Source: Prauserella_A sp040645195
GTDB lineage: Bacteria > Actinomycetota > Actinomycetes > Mycobacteriales > Pseudonocardiaceae
Direction: 5' to 3'
Length of the DNA stretch: 64,000 nucleotides
Assembly: GCF_040645195.1 (NCBI RefSeq)
Contig: NZ_JBEYXW010000003.1
Coordinates: forward strand, 341,416-405,415
This document shows, one piece after another, positions 1 through 8,374 of the stretch. The first letter of the stretch is position 1. Each line of letters opens with the position of its first letter. Under the pieces are notes generated by a model. That model was not told the origin of the DNA and ran no database searches. It saw nothing but the letters and a program-made list of their open reading frames with translations. Both the position numbers and the translations under genes were made by a program.

Positions 1-357
1 GACACCCGCGAGCTGATGCTGCTGCTCTTCGGCGCGTGCAGCGCGATGGTGGCGACACTGGGCGACGGTGGCGCCGCGCCGGTCAGGGTGCAGGTGTTCG
101 ACGAGGCGGGCGAGGAGGTCTCGATCGACCAGGCCGACCCGCCCGTGCGGACTGCCGTGCGGACCCTGCTGGCCGAGGTGCACGGCAACACCGAGGCCGC
201 GGAGGAGCAGGTGGAGATCGCGCTCGCCAACGCGGCACCGGACGAGGTCGACAGCCTCATCCTGCAGGCACTGCGCTGGACGCTGCGCCTTTCGGCGGAA
301 TGCCTCGAACGCGATCTGCCGGTGGCCGACTGGATCGCCGACGCGCTCGCCGACTGA
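1..357 (+). CDS. Hypothetical protein, 5' end outside the window
   Basis: The frame is open from the first base to the TGA at 355-357, so the true start may lie upstream; the first internal ATG is at 16, giving 113 residues. The product is acidic and mostly helical in composition, with no membrane segment and no motif I recognise. Codon usage is typical of the neighbours, which supports a real gene. It ends about 95 bp before the DUF2269 gene on the same strand. Function unknown. Confidence 0.55.
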   Translation, partial: DTRELMLLLFGACSAMVATLGDGGAAPVRVQVFDEAGEEVSIDQADPPVRTAVRTLLAEVHGNTEAAEEQVEIALANAAPDEVDSLILQALRWTLRLSAECLERDLPVADWIADALAD

Positions 358-452
358 CGACAGGTCCGAACCGCCTACGACCGCAGGCGTATGCGCAGGT
401 GTCGATCCGCGGCCGACGACGCGACGCAACGGCAGCGGCGACGCTTCTGGCC

Positions 453-983
453 ATGACGACCAAGACTCGGCAGGCTCCCCGGCTCACACTCGGCAGGCGG
501 CAGCGCAAATGGGTGCTCTTCGTGCACATCGTCAGCTCGGTCGGCTGGATCGGCGTCGAGGCATGCCTGCTCACGCTGGGCATCGTCGGACTGTCCAGCT
601 CCGATGAGGCGACCGCCACCGCCACCTACGTGATCGCCGGCGTGCTCGGCGGCACGTTCTACTTCCCGGTCAGCTCGATGGCGCTGCTCAGCGGGCTCCT
701 CCTCGGAGCAGGCACGAAATGGGGCCTCGTGCGCTACCACTGGGTCGTGGCGAAGCTGGTCCTCACCATCGCGCTGCACCTCGGCGGGAACCTGCTCGTG
801 ATCCCGCGGTTCGTCGCGGCCGGACAGGCCGCTGCCGACGGCGGCGACGTCGGCGGCACCGCGACGCTGTTCATCACCGCGATGCTCGCCGGGCTGACGC
901 TGCTGGTGGTCGCGACCCTGCTGTCGGTGTTCACCCCTGGCGGCCGGACGCCCTGGTACCGCTCACGCGTTGCGCTGCGTTAG
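453..983 (+). CDS. DUF2269-like integral membrane protein
   Basis: This is a 176-residue protein with four predicted membrane segments, roughly at residues 17-42, 50-80, 90-112 and 128-150, and short basic termini. A conserved HIVSSVGWIG-like first helix is typical of small actinobacterial DUF2269/DUF2306-type membrane proteins of unknown role. The frame stays open far upstream (to 36), but the ATG at 453 begins a normal membrane-protein N-terminus and everything before it shadows the preceding gene in another frame. Its last 21 bases overlap the end of the convergent VOC gene. Confidence 0.75.
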   Translation: MTTKTRQAPRLTLGRRQRKWVLFVHIVSSVGWIGVEACLLTLGIVGLSSSDEATATATYVIAGVLGGTFYFPVSSMALLSGLLLGAGTKWGLVRYHWVVAKLVLTIALHLGGNLLVIPRFVAAGQAAADGGDVGGTATLFITAMLAGLTLLVVATLLSVFTPGGRTPWYRSRVALR

Positions 984-1352
984 CGCGAAGCGGTTGCCCT
1001 CCGGATCGGTGAACATCGCCCACCAACCCCAGGGCTGGTGCGCGGGCTTCGCGGGGAAGTCGACACCACGCGCCGAGAGCTCCGCATAGGTCTGCTCAAT
1101 GTCGTCGGTGTAGAGGAAGAAGTTCGCGGTGGGCCGCTCACCACTCGCGGGGGCACGGAACCGATCCGCCGGATTCGTGCTCAGGACCAACGCGATCTGC
1201 CCGTCCGGCGAGCTGACCTCCACCCAGCGCCCGCCCTCACCGTAGGGATCCTCCCTGGTGACGGTGAAACCCACCGTCTCGGACCAGAACCGCTTCGCCA
1301 TGTCCTGATCCTGAACGCCCACAATGACCTTGCTGACTCCGCGGATCGCCAT
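963..1352 (-). CDS. VOC family protein (glyoxalase/bleomycin-resistance fold)
   Basis: The product is 129 residues with the single-module VOC pattern: an N-terminal beta strand (VSKVIVGVQD), a central FFLYTDDIEQTYAEL segment and a C-terminal MFTDPEGNRFALTQ strand that ends most VOC domains. VOC proteins bind a metal and act as lyases, dioxygenases or antibiotic-binding proteins; the substrate cannot be told here. The ATG at 1352 is preferred over the longer open frame to 1436 because it starts directly before the first VOC strand. It is divergent from the padR gene with a 62-bp shared promoter region, so it is probably a PadR target. Confidence 0.85.
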   Translation of the reverse strand: MAIRGVSKVIVGVQDQDMAKRFWSETVGFTVTREDPYGEGGRWVEVSSPDGQIALVLSTNPADRFRAPASGERPTANFFLYTDDIEQTYAELSARGVDFPAKPAHQPWGWWAMFTDPEGNRFALTQRNA

Positions 1353-1371
1353 GATGAGTCCACTCCCAATA

Positions 1372-1386
1372 TATCCAGTACGGATA
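1372..1386. promoter_or_regulatory. Candidate PadR operator (inverted repeat)
   Basis: A perfect 5-bp inverted repeat, TATCC-N5-GGATA, lies in the 62-bp space between the divergent VOC and padR genes. PadR regulators commonly bind short AT-containing inverted repeats in their own promoters. The site is one of the few AT-rich stretches here and would overlap promoters in both directions. The operator role is an inference. Confidence 0.4.
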
Positions 1387-1414
1387 CAACAGCGGTGGAG
1401 CGTATGCTCTGCCC

Positions 1415-1771
1415 ATGGCGATGGGCAACCCGCCACCGCTCACTCCAGCCGCGTTCCAGGTCCTGCTCGCGCTCGCGCGCGGGAGGGCACACGGCTACGG
1501 CATCATGGGCTTCGTCAACGAGCTGACCGGTGGTTCCGTGCAGCTGGGACCCGGCACGCTCTACCGCACGCTGTCCCGGCTGGCGGCTGACGGCCTCATC
1601 GAGGAAGCTCCCGGCATGACCCACACCGGTCCGCATGACGCGCGCCGCCGTTACTACCAGCTGACCGAGCTGGGCCGGCAAGCCGCCGGGCGGGAGGCGG
1701 CGCTGATCGGACGGCTCGCGGTCGCGGCCGCCGAGGCCGGGTTGCTGGACCAGCGGGAGGCAAGCGCATGA
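1415..1771 (+). CDS. PadR family transcriptional regulator
   Basis: This 118-residue protein has the PadR winged-helix signature: LTPAAFQVLLALARGRAHGYGI for helices 1-2, the LGPGTLYRTLSRLAADGLI recognition helix region (residues about 43-62) and the RRRYYQLTELGRQA wing. The C-terminal dimerisation helix is short, as in subfamily-2 PadR proteins. It overlaps the next VOC gene by ATGA (1768-1771), so the two are co-transcribed, and is divergent from another VOC gene. It likely represses one or both VOC genes and itself through the inverted repeat upstream. Confidence 0.9.
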   Translation: MAMGNPPPLTPAAFQVLLALARGRAHGYGIMGFVNELTGGSVQLGPGTLYRTLSRLAADGLIEEAPGMTHTGPHDARRRYYQLTELGRQAAGREAALIGRLAVAAAEAGLLDQREASA

Positions 1772-2214
1772 CGAGGCCCAGCCGGGCCCTCGGCCTGGCG
1801 CCGCACCTGTTCGTCAGCGATGTCGACGACGCGCTCTCCTTCTACCGCAGGGCATTCGGTGCCGTCGAGCTGTTCCGCAACGTCCTGCCCGACGGCACGG
1901 TGCTCTTCGTCGAGATGGCCGTCGGCGATGCCCGGCTGCTCGTCAGCCAGGAGATCACCGAGCTGAACGCGCTCGCACCGACCACACTCGGCGGGACTCC
2001 GGTCCTGCTCACGCTCGAGACCGGGGATCCCGACGACCTGTTCCGCAGGGCGGTCTTCGCCGGCGCCACGGTCGAGGCCCCGGTGGAGGAGATGTTCTTC
2101 GGCGAGCGCTACGGCCGCGTGGTGGACCCACACGGCCACCGCTGGGCGCTCACCACCAAGCGGGAACGGTTCACGCCAGAGGACATCGACGCTCGTACCC
2201 CTCGCGAGGTCTGA
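1768..2214 (+). CDS. VOC family protein, PhnB/extradiol-like
   Basis: The product is 148 residues. It starts with APHLFVSDVDDALSFYRRAFG and closes with ERYGRVVDPHGHRWALTTK, the pattern of the PhnB/YdeR-like branch of the vicinal oxygen chelate superfamily. It is translationally coupled to padR (4-base overlap) and shares one base with the start of the PucR gene (stop ends at 2214, next ATG begins at 2214). The three genes therefore look like one transcript. The ligand is unknown; a drug-binding or dioxygenase-like role is possible but not shown. Confidence 0.85.
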   Translation: MTRPSRALGLAPHLFVSDVDDALSFYRRAFGAVELFRNVLPDGTVLFVEMAVGDARLLVSQEITELNALAPTTLGGTPVLLTLETGDPDDLFRRAVFAGATVEAPVEEMFFGERYGRVVDPHGHRWALTTKRERFTPEDIDARTPREV

Positions 2215-3782
2215 TGGTCTCCGTGCGCAGTGTTGTCGACCGGGTGGGGCCGACACTGCTGCACGCGCTGTATCTGCCGGAGCCCAGCCCGGCCGTCGCC
2301 GATGTGGTGATCGCCGAGCCGGGATCACCGGCACCGCCCAGCGCAGGCGATCTCGTGCTCGCCGTGGCCGTCGCCGATGTCGCCGGTGCCACCGAGCTCA
2401 TCCGTGCCAGCGCGGCCAACGAGGCCGCCGCCGTGTTGTTCAAGCCCCCGCTGGCCGCGAAGCCGTCGGTCCGCCGGGCAGCGCAGCGTGCAGGGATCGG
2501 GCTGATCCGGGTCCACGCCGCCACCTCGTGGGCGCAGCTGGTGTGGTTGCTGCGCACGGTGCTCGACGCGATCGCCGACGAGTCGGACACCTTGGAGAAC
2601 GGCGGCGATCCGGCGGCGAGCGACCTGTTCCGCCTCGCCGACGCGGTGGCCTCCGTTGTGGACGCTCCGGTGACCATTGAGGACACCAACTCCCGCGTGC
2701 TCGCCTATTCGGCCCGCCAGGACATCACCGATCCCGCCCGCGTGGCAACGATCATGGGCAGGCGCATTCCGGACGACGTGCTCGCACGGTTCCGCTCGCG
2801 GGGTGTCTTCCGCGAGCTCTCCCGCGGAAGGCAGACCATCTTCGTGCCAGGGCAGCAGGACGGCACGCTGCCACGGCTCATCGTGCCGATCCGGATGGGT
2901 GGCGAGCTGCTCGGCTCGATGTGGGCGGTGGTGCCAGGGCCGGTTCCGGACGAGCGGGCGGCCGCTTTCGCCGACACGGCGCCGGTTGTCGCCCTGCACC
3001 TGCTGCGCCGCCGCGCGCACGCCGACGTGCAACGCAGAGCCTCGGCGGAACTGCTCCGCGCGCTGCTGCGGGGCGACGTCAGCCCGCGAAAGGCCGTTGC
3101 CGAGCTGGACCTGACCGACGAGCCGCACCATGTCGTGGCCATCGAAACCCCCGGCGGCGAGACGATCGACGGGGAGGGCCTGCGCCTTGCCCTGCTGGAG
3201 CGCATCTCCCAGGGCATCGGGCGCCGTCCGGTGGCCGCCGAGGATGGGGGTCTGCTGTACGCGGTCGTACCCGACAACAACGGTCCCGGCGGCTGGCCGC
3301 AGATGCGTGCCGCCCTCGGCGAGGTGCCCGCCGTCCGCAACACCGGCGGGCTACGGGCCGCCGCTGGCGGCGCATACGACCTGGCTGAGCTGCCGCGTTC
3401 CCGCGCGGAGGCGGAGGAGACACTGGGGCTCCTGCGTGCAGGCCTACTGCCCGGCCGCGTGGCATCGTTCGACGAGGTGTGGACGGCGCTGGCGCTACAT
3501 CGCGTGGCGACCGCGGCAAGCCTCGCACGGGTGACCGAACTGGGCCCGCTGGCGACCATTCGCGCCAGCGACGCCGCCAACGCGACGGACTACATCGCGA
3601 CGCTGTACGAATGGCTGCGCCATCCCGGCGACCCCAGGGCCGCCGCGCAGGCGTTGCGAATCCACCCCAACACCCTGCGGTACCGCGTGCGGAAGCTGCT
3701 CGACCTCGTACCCCTCGACCTCGACGACCCCGACACCCGCCTGGCCCTGCTCACCCAGCTAGTCGCCCTCCGCTGGTCCTAG
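2214..3782 (+). CDS. PucR family transcriptional regulator
   Basis: This 522-residue protein has a C-terminal PucR-type helix-turn-helix (residues about 465-522), including the motif HPNTLRYRVRKL that is nearly invariant in PucR/CdaR regulators. A GAF-like central segment (about 150-270) and a GGDEF-derived CdaR-like region (about 290-420) precede it. The N-terminal 110 residues resemble the purine-catabolism regulator N-domain. PucR proteins control nitrogen-source genes such as purine or proline degradation. Its target is not evident locally: downstream are an oxidoreductase on the other strand and alanine dehydrogenase. Confidence 0.88.
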   Translation: MVSVRSVVDRVGPTLLHALYLPEPSPAVADVVIAEPGSPAPPSAGDLVLAVAVADVAGATELIRASAANEAAAVLFKPPLAAKPSVRRAAQRAGIGLIRVHAATSWAQLVWLLRTVLDAIADESDTLENGGDPAASDLFRLADAVASVVDAPVTIEDTNSRVLAYSARQDITDPARVATIMGRRIPDDVLARFRSRGVFRELSRGRQTIFVPGQQDGTLPRLIVPIRMGGELLGSMWAVVPGPVPDERAAAFADTAPVVALHLLRRRAHADVQRRASAELLRALLRGDVSPRKAVAELDLTDEPHHVVAIETPGGETIDGEGLRLALLERISQGIGRRPVAAEDGGLLYAVVPDNNGPGGWPQMRAALGEVPAVRNTGGLRAAAGGAYDLAELPRSRAEAEETLGLLRAGLLPGRVASFDEVWTALALHRVATAASLARVTELGPLATIRASDAANATDYIATLYEWLRHPGDPRAAAQALRIHPNTLRYRVRKLLDLVPLDLDDPDTRLALLTQLVALRWS

Positions 3783-3828
3783 AGATCATTCGAAATCGGC
3801 ATGCGTGCCGGTGCGAGCGGAACCTGAC

Positions 3829-4788
3829 TCAGCGCACCTCGAGCAGTGTCTTGCCGATGGTGACGCGGGACTCGATCGCCGCGTGTGCATCGGCTGCCCG
3901 CTCGAGCGGGAACCGCTGGCCGATCACCGGGCGCAGCCGGCCTGCCGCGGCCTCCGCCAGTGCGTCGCGTGCCAGCTCGCGCAGCTCCGCGGGCGCGGCA
4001 CCGATCCCCCACCCCACGGTTACGCCGCGCGCAGCGGCCAGCTCCTCGGGAATCTCCGTCGGCGCCCCGCTCGCCGCACCGAAGGTGACCATCCGGCCAC
4101 CTTTGCCGACCAGCTCGAACGCCGCCGTGCCGACCTCGCCGCCCACCGCGTCGAACGCGACGTCGACAACGCCGACGGCCTGCCGCACCCGGTCTGTCCA
4201 ATCCGGCTTCCGGTAGTCCACCACGTGCGTCGCGCCGAGCTCGCGAGCCAGGTCGAGCTTGCGCTCGCCACCGGCCGCGGCCACGACGACCGCTCCCGCG
4301 TTGCACGCCAGCTGCACGAGCAGGCTCCCCACTCCGCCACCCGCAGCCTCGACGAGCACCCGCTCACCGGGACGCAGCCCGGCGCCGCGGACCAGCAGCA
4401 TGGCCGTGCGTCCATCGGCGAGCAGCGCCACCGCGGCATCGAGCGGCAGGCCCTCGGGCACCTCGATGACCGCATCCGCGTCGATCACGACCTGCTCGGC
4501 GTACCCGCCGGAGCCCCGGAGGCTGCTCACAACCCGCCTGCCGACCAGATCCGGGTCGACACCGGCACCGACCCTGCTGATCACGCCGCCGACGCCGTTG
4601 CCAGGAACCACCGGCGGTTCCACCGTGAACGGCCCGAAACCGCTGCGGCGGAACTGTGTCTCCACGAACGTGATGTTCGCGAGCTCGACGTCGATCAGCA
4701 CCTCACCGGCGGCCGGTTCCGGGTCGGGTGCCTGCCCGGGCACCAGCACTTCCGGACCGCCGAACTCAGTCAGCCAGACGACTCTCAT
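3829..4788 (-). CDS. Zinc-binding-type dehydrogenase / quinone oxidoreductase (MDR family)
   Basis: The product is 319 residues. The N-terminal GroES-like half begins MRVVWLTEFGGPEVL, and the Rossmann half contains the nucleotide-binding AAGGGVGSLLVQLA motif near residues 148-161, typical of NADPH-dependent quinone oxidoreductases. The cysteine ligands of zinc alcohol dehydrogenases are absent, so it belongs to the zinc-free QOR branch. It converges with the PucR gene (46 bp apart) and diverges from ald. The physiological substrate is unknown. Confidence 0.85.
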   Translation of the reverse strand: MRVVWLTEFGGPEVLVPGQAPDPEPAAGEVLIDVELANITFVETQFRRSGFGPFTVEPPVVPGNGVGGVISRVGAGVDPDLVGRRVVSSLRGSGGYAEQVVIDADAVIEVPEGLPLDAAVALLADGRTAMLLVRGAGLRPGERVLVEAAGGGVGSLLVQLACNAGAVVVAAAGGERKLDLARELGATHVVDYRKPDWTDRVRQAVGVVDVAFDAVGGEVGTAAFELVGKGGRMVTFGAASGAPTEIPEELAAARGVTVGWGIGAAPAELRELARDALAEAAAGRLRPVIGQRFPLERAADAHAAIESRVTIGKTLLEVR

Positions 4789-4944
4789 GGCACCAGCATG
4801 TGGGCTCGACTTAAGTGGAGGTCAACAGCTTGTTCTGCCAGAACCATTCAGCCAGGTCATCATTGTCGTGTCCCCACGATGACACCGCGGGCCCCGTGCC
4901 GCACTGTGGTCGGCAACACCGCGACAAGGAAGGCAAGGAAACTC

Positions 4945-6051
4945 GTGCGCATCGCCATCCCCCGAGAGATCAAGAAACACGAGTACCGCGTCGCGGTCAC
5001 TCCAGCCGGCGTGCACGAGCTGACCCAGCGTGGGCACGAGGTGTTCATCGAGACCGAGGCGGGACTCGGCTCCGCCATCACCGACGAGGACTACCTCGCC
5101 GCCGGCGCGAAGATCCTGCCGAGCGCCGCGGACACGTGGGCCGAAGGCGAGCTGGTGCTCAAGGTCAAGGAGCCCATCGCCGCCGAATACGAACTGCTGC
5201 GCCGCGACCAGGTGCTCTTCACCTACCTGCACCTGGCCGCCGACCGGCCGCTCACCGAAGCGTTGCTGGCCGCGGGCACGACCGCCATCGCGTACGAGAC
5301 CGTGCAGAAGCCGGACGGCTCGCTCCCCCTGCTGGCGCCGATGTCGGAGGTGGCGGGCCGGCTCGCACCGCAGGTAGGGGCTTTCGCACTGCTGAAGCCG
5401 AACGGCGGCCGCGGCGTCCTTCCCGGCGGGGTGCCCGGCGTGCAGCCGGCGAAGGTCGTCGTCATCGGTGGTGGCGTCGCCGGTGTGAACGCCGCGAGGG
5501 TCGCGCTCGGCATGGGGTCCGATGTGGAGGTTCTGGACACCAACGTCGACCGGCTCCGGCAGATCGACCACGACTTCGGGGGCCGCATCCACACGGTGAC
5601 GTCCAACGCGCTGGCGCTGGAGCAGGCTGTCGTCGAGGCCGACATGGTCATCGGCGCGGTGCTGGTGCCCGGTGCGAAGGCGCCCAAACTGGTGTCACAC
5701 GAGCTGGTTGCGCGGATGCGACCGGGCAGCGTGCTCGTGGACATCTCGATCGACCAGGGCGGCTGCTTCGCCGACTCCCGCCCCACCACCCACGACGAGC
5801 CGACCTACCGGGTACACGATTCGGTGTTCTACTGCGTGGCCAACATGCCCGGCGCGGTGCCGAGGACATCGACCTACGGGCTGACGAACGTCACCCTGCC
5901 CTACGCGATCCGCCTCGCCGAGCTCGGCTGGCGTGGCGCGGTGCGCGCCGATGCCACGCTGGCGCGGGGACTCAACACCCACTCCGGAACGTTGACCAAC
6001 GAGCCCGTCGCCACGGCACACGGGCTGCCTTACGAGGCCATCGAGCTCTGA
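4945..6051 (+). CDS. ald: Alanine dehydrogenase
   Basis: This 368-residue protein matches NAD-dependent L-alanine dehydrogenase, which interconverts alanine and pyruvate plus ammonia. The N-terminus MRIAIPREIKKHEYRVAVTP, the VLFTYLHLA segment, the Rossmann motif VVIGGGVAGVNAARVALGMG (about residues 172-191) and the YGLTNVTLPY motif are all diagnostic. The start is the GTG at 4945, preceded by AAGGAA at 4935-4940; the open frame upstream to 3805 only shadows the oxidoreductase gene. In mycobacteria ald is controlled by the Lrp-type AldR; no AldR gene is present here. A long 3' hairpin follows 12 bp after the stop. Confidence 0.95.
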   Translation: MRIAIPREIKKHEYRVAVTPAGVHELTQRGHEVFIETEAGLGSAITDEDYLAAGAKILPSAADTWAEGELVLKVKEPIAAEYELLRRDQVLFTYLHLAADRPLTEALLAAGTTAIAYETVQKPDGSLPLLAPMSEVAGRLAPQVGAFALLKPNGGRGVLPGGVPGVQPAKVVVIGGGVAGVNAARVALGMGSDVEVLDTNVDRLRQIDHDFGGRIHTVTSNALALEQAVVEADMVIGAVLVPGAKAPKLVSHELVARMRPGSVLVDISIDQGGCFADSRPTTHDEPTYRVHDSVFYCVANMPGAVPRTSTYGLTNVTLPYAIRLAELGWRGAVRADATLARGLNTHSGTLTNEPVATAHGLPYEAIEL

Positions 6052-6063
6052 GCCGGGCACCAC

Positions 6064-6113
6064 ACGACACAGGCCACTTTCCTGGGTCCAACCAGGGAAG
6101 TGGCCTGTGTCGT
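6064..6113 (+). terminator. Long hairpin after ald, probable terminator
   Basis: Two 22-base arms (6064-6085 and 6092-6113) pair with a single G-T wobble around a 6-base loop (GTCCAA). The structure begins 12 bp after the ald stop. There is no run of T after it, as is common for actinobacterial hairpin terminators. It contains the word AGGCCACTT, reminiscent of but not homologous over length to the palindromic element family elsewhere in the window. Confidence 0.7.
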
Positions 6114-6129
6114 ATAAGCGTCAGTAAGG

Positions 6130-6174
6130 GGCGGCCCGCTCAACCAGCCTGGGGGTCACCGGGAGCGGGCCGCC
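6130..6174. other. Second inverted repeat downstream of ald
   Basis: A perfect 12-bp inverted repeat (6130-6141 with 6163-6174) encloses a 21-base loop. It lies 16 bp after the first hairpin and about 250 bp before the ABC ATPase gene. It could be a second terminator or a leader structure for the ABC operon. The rest of 6052-6426 holds no gene that I can support. Confidence 0.45.
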
Positions 6175-6426
6175 ACGTACAAGCTTAGGTGTTCGGTGAC
6201 GAGTTCGCTCCTCTGGGGGCGCATGTCGCCGGAAATATTTCCTCATCCGACACCGCGGGCAGCCGTGGATCGCGGGACGAAGGCCATCCGCTCGCACCGC
6301 CGTCACCCTGCGTGACCTGCGTTGTTTCCCAATGGAACCGGCGGACCTCCGAGCACCGTCCAAACCCGCCGTACGGCAGGATGATCACCGCCACAGCGCA
6401 GACCAACGAGGGGAACGAGAGGCAGC

Positions 6427-7467
6427 ATGCACGACGGCAGTGGCCGCATCGCGGTGCAGAACCTCACCAAACAGTTCGGACCGGTAACCGCGGTCCAGAA
6501 TCTCAGCTTCACAGTGGAACCCGGTACCGTCACCGGATTCCTCGGCCCGAACGGGGCAGGCAAGACCACGACATTGCGGATGCTGCTCGGCCTGGTCACA
6601 CCGACGGCCGGCACCGCGACGATCAACGGCAGGCCTTACCAACAGCTCGGCAACCCCGCCAGAGTGGTCGGCGCGGTGCTGGAGAACGAGGGGTTCCATC
6701 CCAAGCGCACCGCCCGCAACCACCTGCGGATCTACGCCGCCGCGATCGGCGTGCCAGACCAGCGGGCCGACGAGATGCTCGGCCTGGTCGGCCTGGCGCC
6801 GGCGGCCGAGCGCAAGGCGGGCGAGTTCTCGCTCGGCATGCGGCAGCGGCTCGCGCTCGCGACGGCGCTGCTCGGCGACCCACAGGTACTGGTCCTCGAC
6901 GAGCCGTCCAACGGTCTCGACCCCGAAGGCATCGCCTGGCTGCGGACGTTCCTGCGCACGCTGGCTCAGCAGGGGCGCACCGTGCTCGTGTCGAGCCACC
7001 TGCTGTCCGAGGTCGAGCAGACCATCGACCAGGTCGTCATCGTCAGCGCCGGCATGACCCGCTACTACGGCCCGCTCGAGCAGCTGCGTGCCAGCCAGCG
7101 CTCGCGCGTGCTGGTGCAGCCCGCCGACGCGAACGCCCTCGTGCAGGCGCTGCAGGAGAACGGCCTGTCGCAGGTGGAGCCGACATCGGACGGCCGCGTC
7201 GCGGTGTCCGGCGCAACCGTGCAGCAGATCGGCGACCTCACCGCCAAGGCCGGCATCGCGGTGTACGGCATGCAGGAGGAGAAGGCCGACCTCGAGCAGC
7301 TGTTCTTCCAGCTGACCAGCCCGCAGTACAGCGCGGGGGCTCCCTACGGCCAGCAGCCACCGCCCGGCTGGGGCGGACCGCCACCGGGATATCAGCAGCC
7401 GCAGCAGACACCGCCGCCCGGGTTCGGCCAGCCCGGTCAGCAGCAGGGTTGGGGAGGGCACCAGTGA
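6427..7467 (+). CDS. ABC transporter ATP-binding protein (CcmA/NatA-like)
   Basis: The product is 346 residues. The Walker A motif GPNGAGKT is at residues 40-47, the signature region SLGMRQR at 135-141 and Walker B VLVLDEP at 154-160, followed by an H-loop in VLVSSHL. After about residue 305 comes a low-complexity tail rich in Pro, Gly and Gln, unusual for an ATPase and possibly flexible. Its stop overlaps the start of the permease gene (TGATG), so the two form an operon and presumably one exporter or an antibiotic-resistance type ABC-2 system. The AGAGG before the ATG is a fair ribosome site. Confidence 0.92.
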   Translation: MHDGSGRIAVQNLTKQFGPVTAVQNLSFTVEPGTVTGFLGPNGAGKTTTLRMLLGLVTPTAGTATINGRPYQQLGNPARVVGAVLENEGFHPKRTARNHLRIYAAAIGVPDQRADEMLGLVGLAPAAERKAGEFSLGMRQRLALATALLGDPQVLVLDEPSNGLDPEGIAWLRTFLRTLAQQGRTVLVSSHLLSEVEQTIDQVVIVSAGMTRYYGPLEQLRASQRSRVLVQPADANALVQALQENGLSQVEPTSDGRVAVSGATVQQIGDLTAKAGIAVYGMQEEKADLEQLFFQLTSPQYSAGAPYGQQPPPGWGGPPPGYQQPQQTPPPGFGQPGQQQGWGGHQ

Positions 7468-8354
7468 TGGGCAACCTGATCAAGGCGGAGATCCGCAAGA
7501 CGCTGACCACCAAGAGCTGGTGGGGCCTGATGATCCCAGCGGTGCTGTTCGCGTTCCTGTTCGCGATCGGCTGGGGCGCGGGCACCAACGACGTCAACGA
7601 CGTGCTGAGCAGCGACGAGGCTCAGGAGCTGGCCCAGCTGACCGGGACACAGCTCGGCCAGCTTCCGGTCGGCCTACTCGCGCTCGGCCACGGGATCAAC
7701 ATCGGCATGATGTTCCCGATCATCTTCGGTGTGTACGCGCTGGCCGGCGAGTACGGCAAGAAGACCATCACGACGACGTTCCTCACCGCCCCCAACCGCG
7801 TGTCGGCGCTGAGCGCCAAGATGTTCACCTACATCGGCTGGGGTGTGGCGTACGGCCTCGTCATCGTGGGATCGGCGAGCCTGGCGACGGTACTCACCGT
7901 CGACAGCATCGGGTTGCCCAGCGCCGAGCAGTGGCTCGCCGTGCTCGGGGCCGGCGTTCTGGCGACCGTCCTCGCGACGCTGTTCGGCGTCGGTGTGGGT
8001 GCGGTGTGGAAGAGCGTCGTCGGTGCGACCATCACGCTGACGATCTGGATGCTCGTGGTCGAGAACACGTTCCTCTTCCTGACGGCGGGCTGGGAGCACC
8101 TGCGTTTCCTCGGCGGGGTGCTGCCGAACGGAACGCTCAACGGCATCGTGGGAGCCATCGGCGCCGAGGCGTTCGGTGCGGCCGGACTGTCGGTGCAGGG
8201 TGATATGAACGAAGACCTCCAGTGGCTCCTGCAGTTCATCGCTGGCGCACCGGGTGCATTCTCGTGGTGGGCCTCCGCACTGGTCTTCCTGACGTGGACG
8301 ATGGTGTTCTTCGTCGGAGGGTGGGCCGCTAACCAACGCAGGGACATCACCTAA
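7467..8354 (+). CDS. ABC-2 type transporter permease
   Basis: This 295-residue protein has about six membrane segments and the layout of ABC-2 permeases: a short cytoplasmic start (MGNLIKAEIRKTLTTKSWWG), a first helix, an extracytoplasmic loop of about 45 residues, then helices around 75-95, 120-145, 155-180, 195-215 and 265-285. The ATG at 7467 overlaps the ATPase stop. The longer open frame upstream (from 6189) only shadows the ATPase gene. It is the membrane partner of the preceding ATPase; the substrate is unknown. Confidence 0.9.
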   Translation: MGNLIKAEIRKTLTTKSWWGLMIPAVLFAFLFAIGWGAGTNDVNDVLSSDEAQELAQLTGTQLGQLPVGLLALGHGINIGMMFPIIFGVYALAGEYGKKTITTTFLTAPNRVSALSAKMFTYIGWGVAYGLVIVGSASLATVLTVDSIGLPSAEQWLAVLGAGVLATVLATLFGVGVGAVWKSVVGATITLTIWMLVVENTFLFLTAGWEHLRFLGGVLPNGTLNGIVGAIGAEAFGAAGLSVQGDMNEDLQWLLQFIAGAPGAFSWWASALVFLTWTMVFFVGGWAANQRRDIT

Positions 8355-8374
8355 GAGAAGCGAGGAGGTCGTGA

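Noticed and set aside
3805..4944. N-terminal extension of alanine dehydrogenase from the longer open frame
   Set aside because: This part is antisense to the oxidoreductase gene. The GTG at 4945 has a good ribosome site and gives the exact family length.
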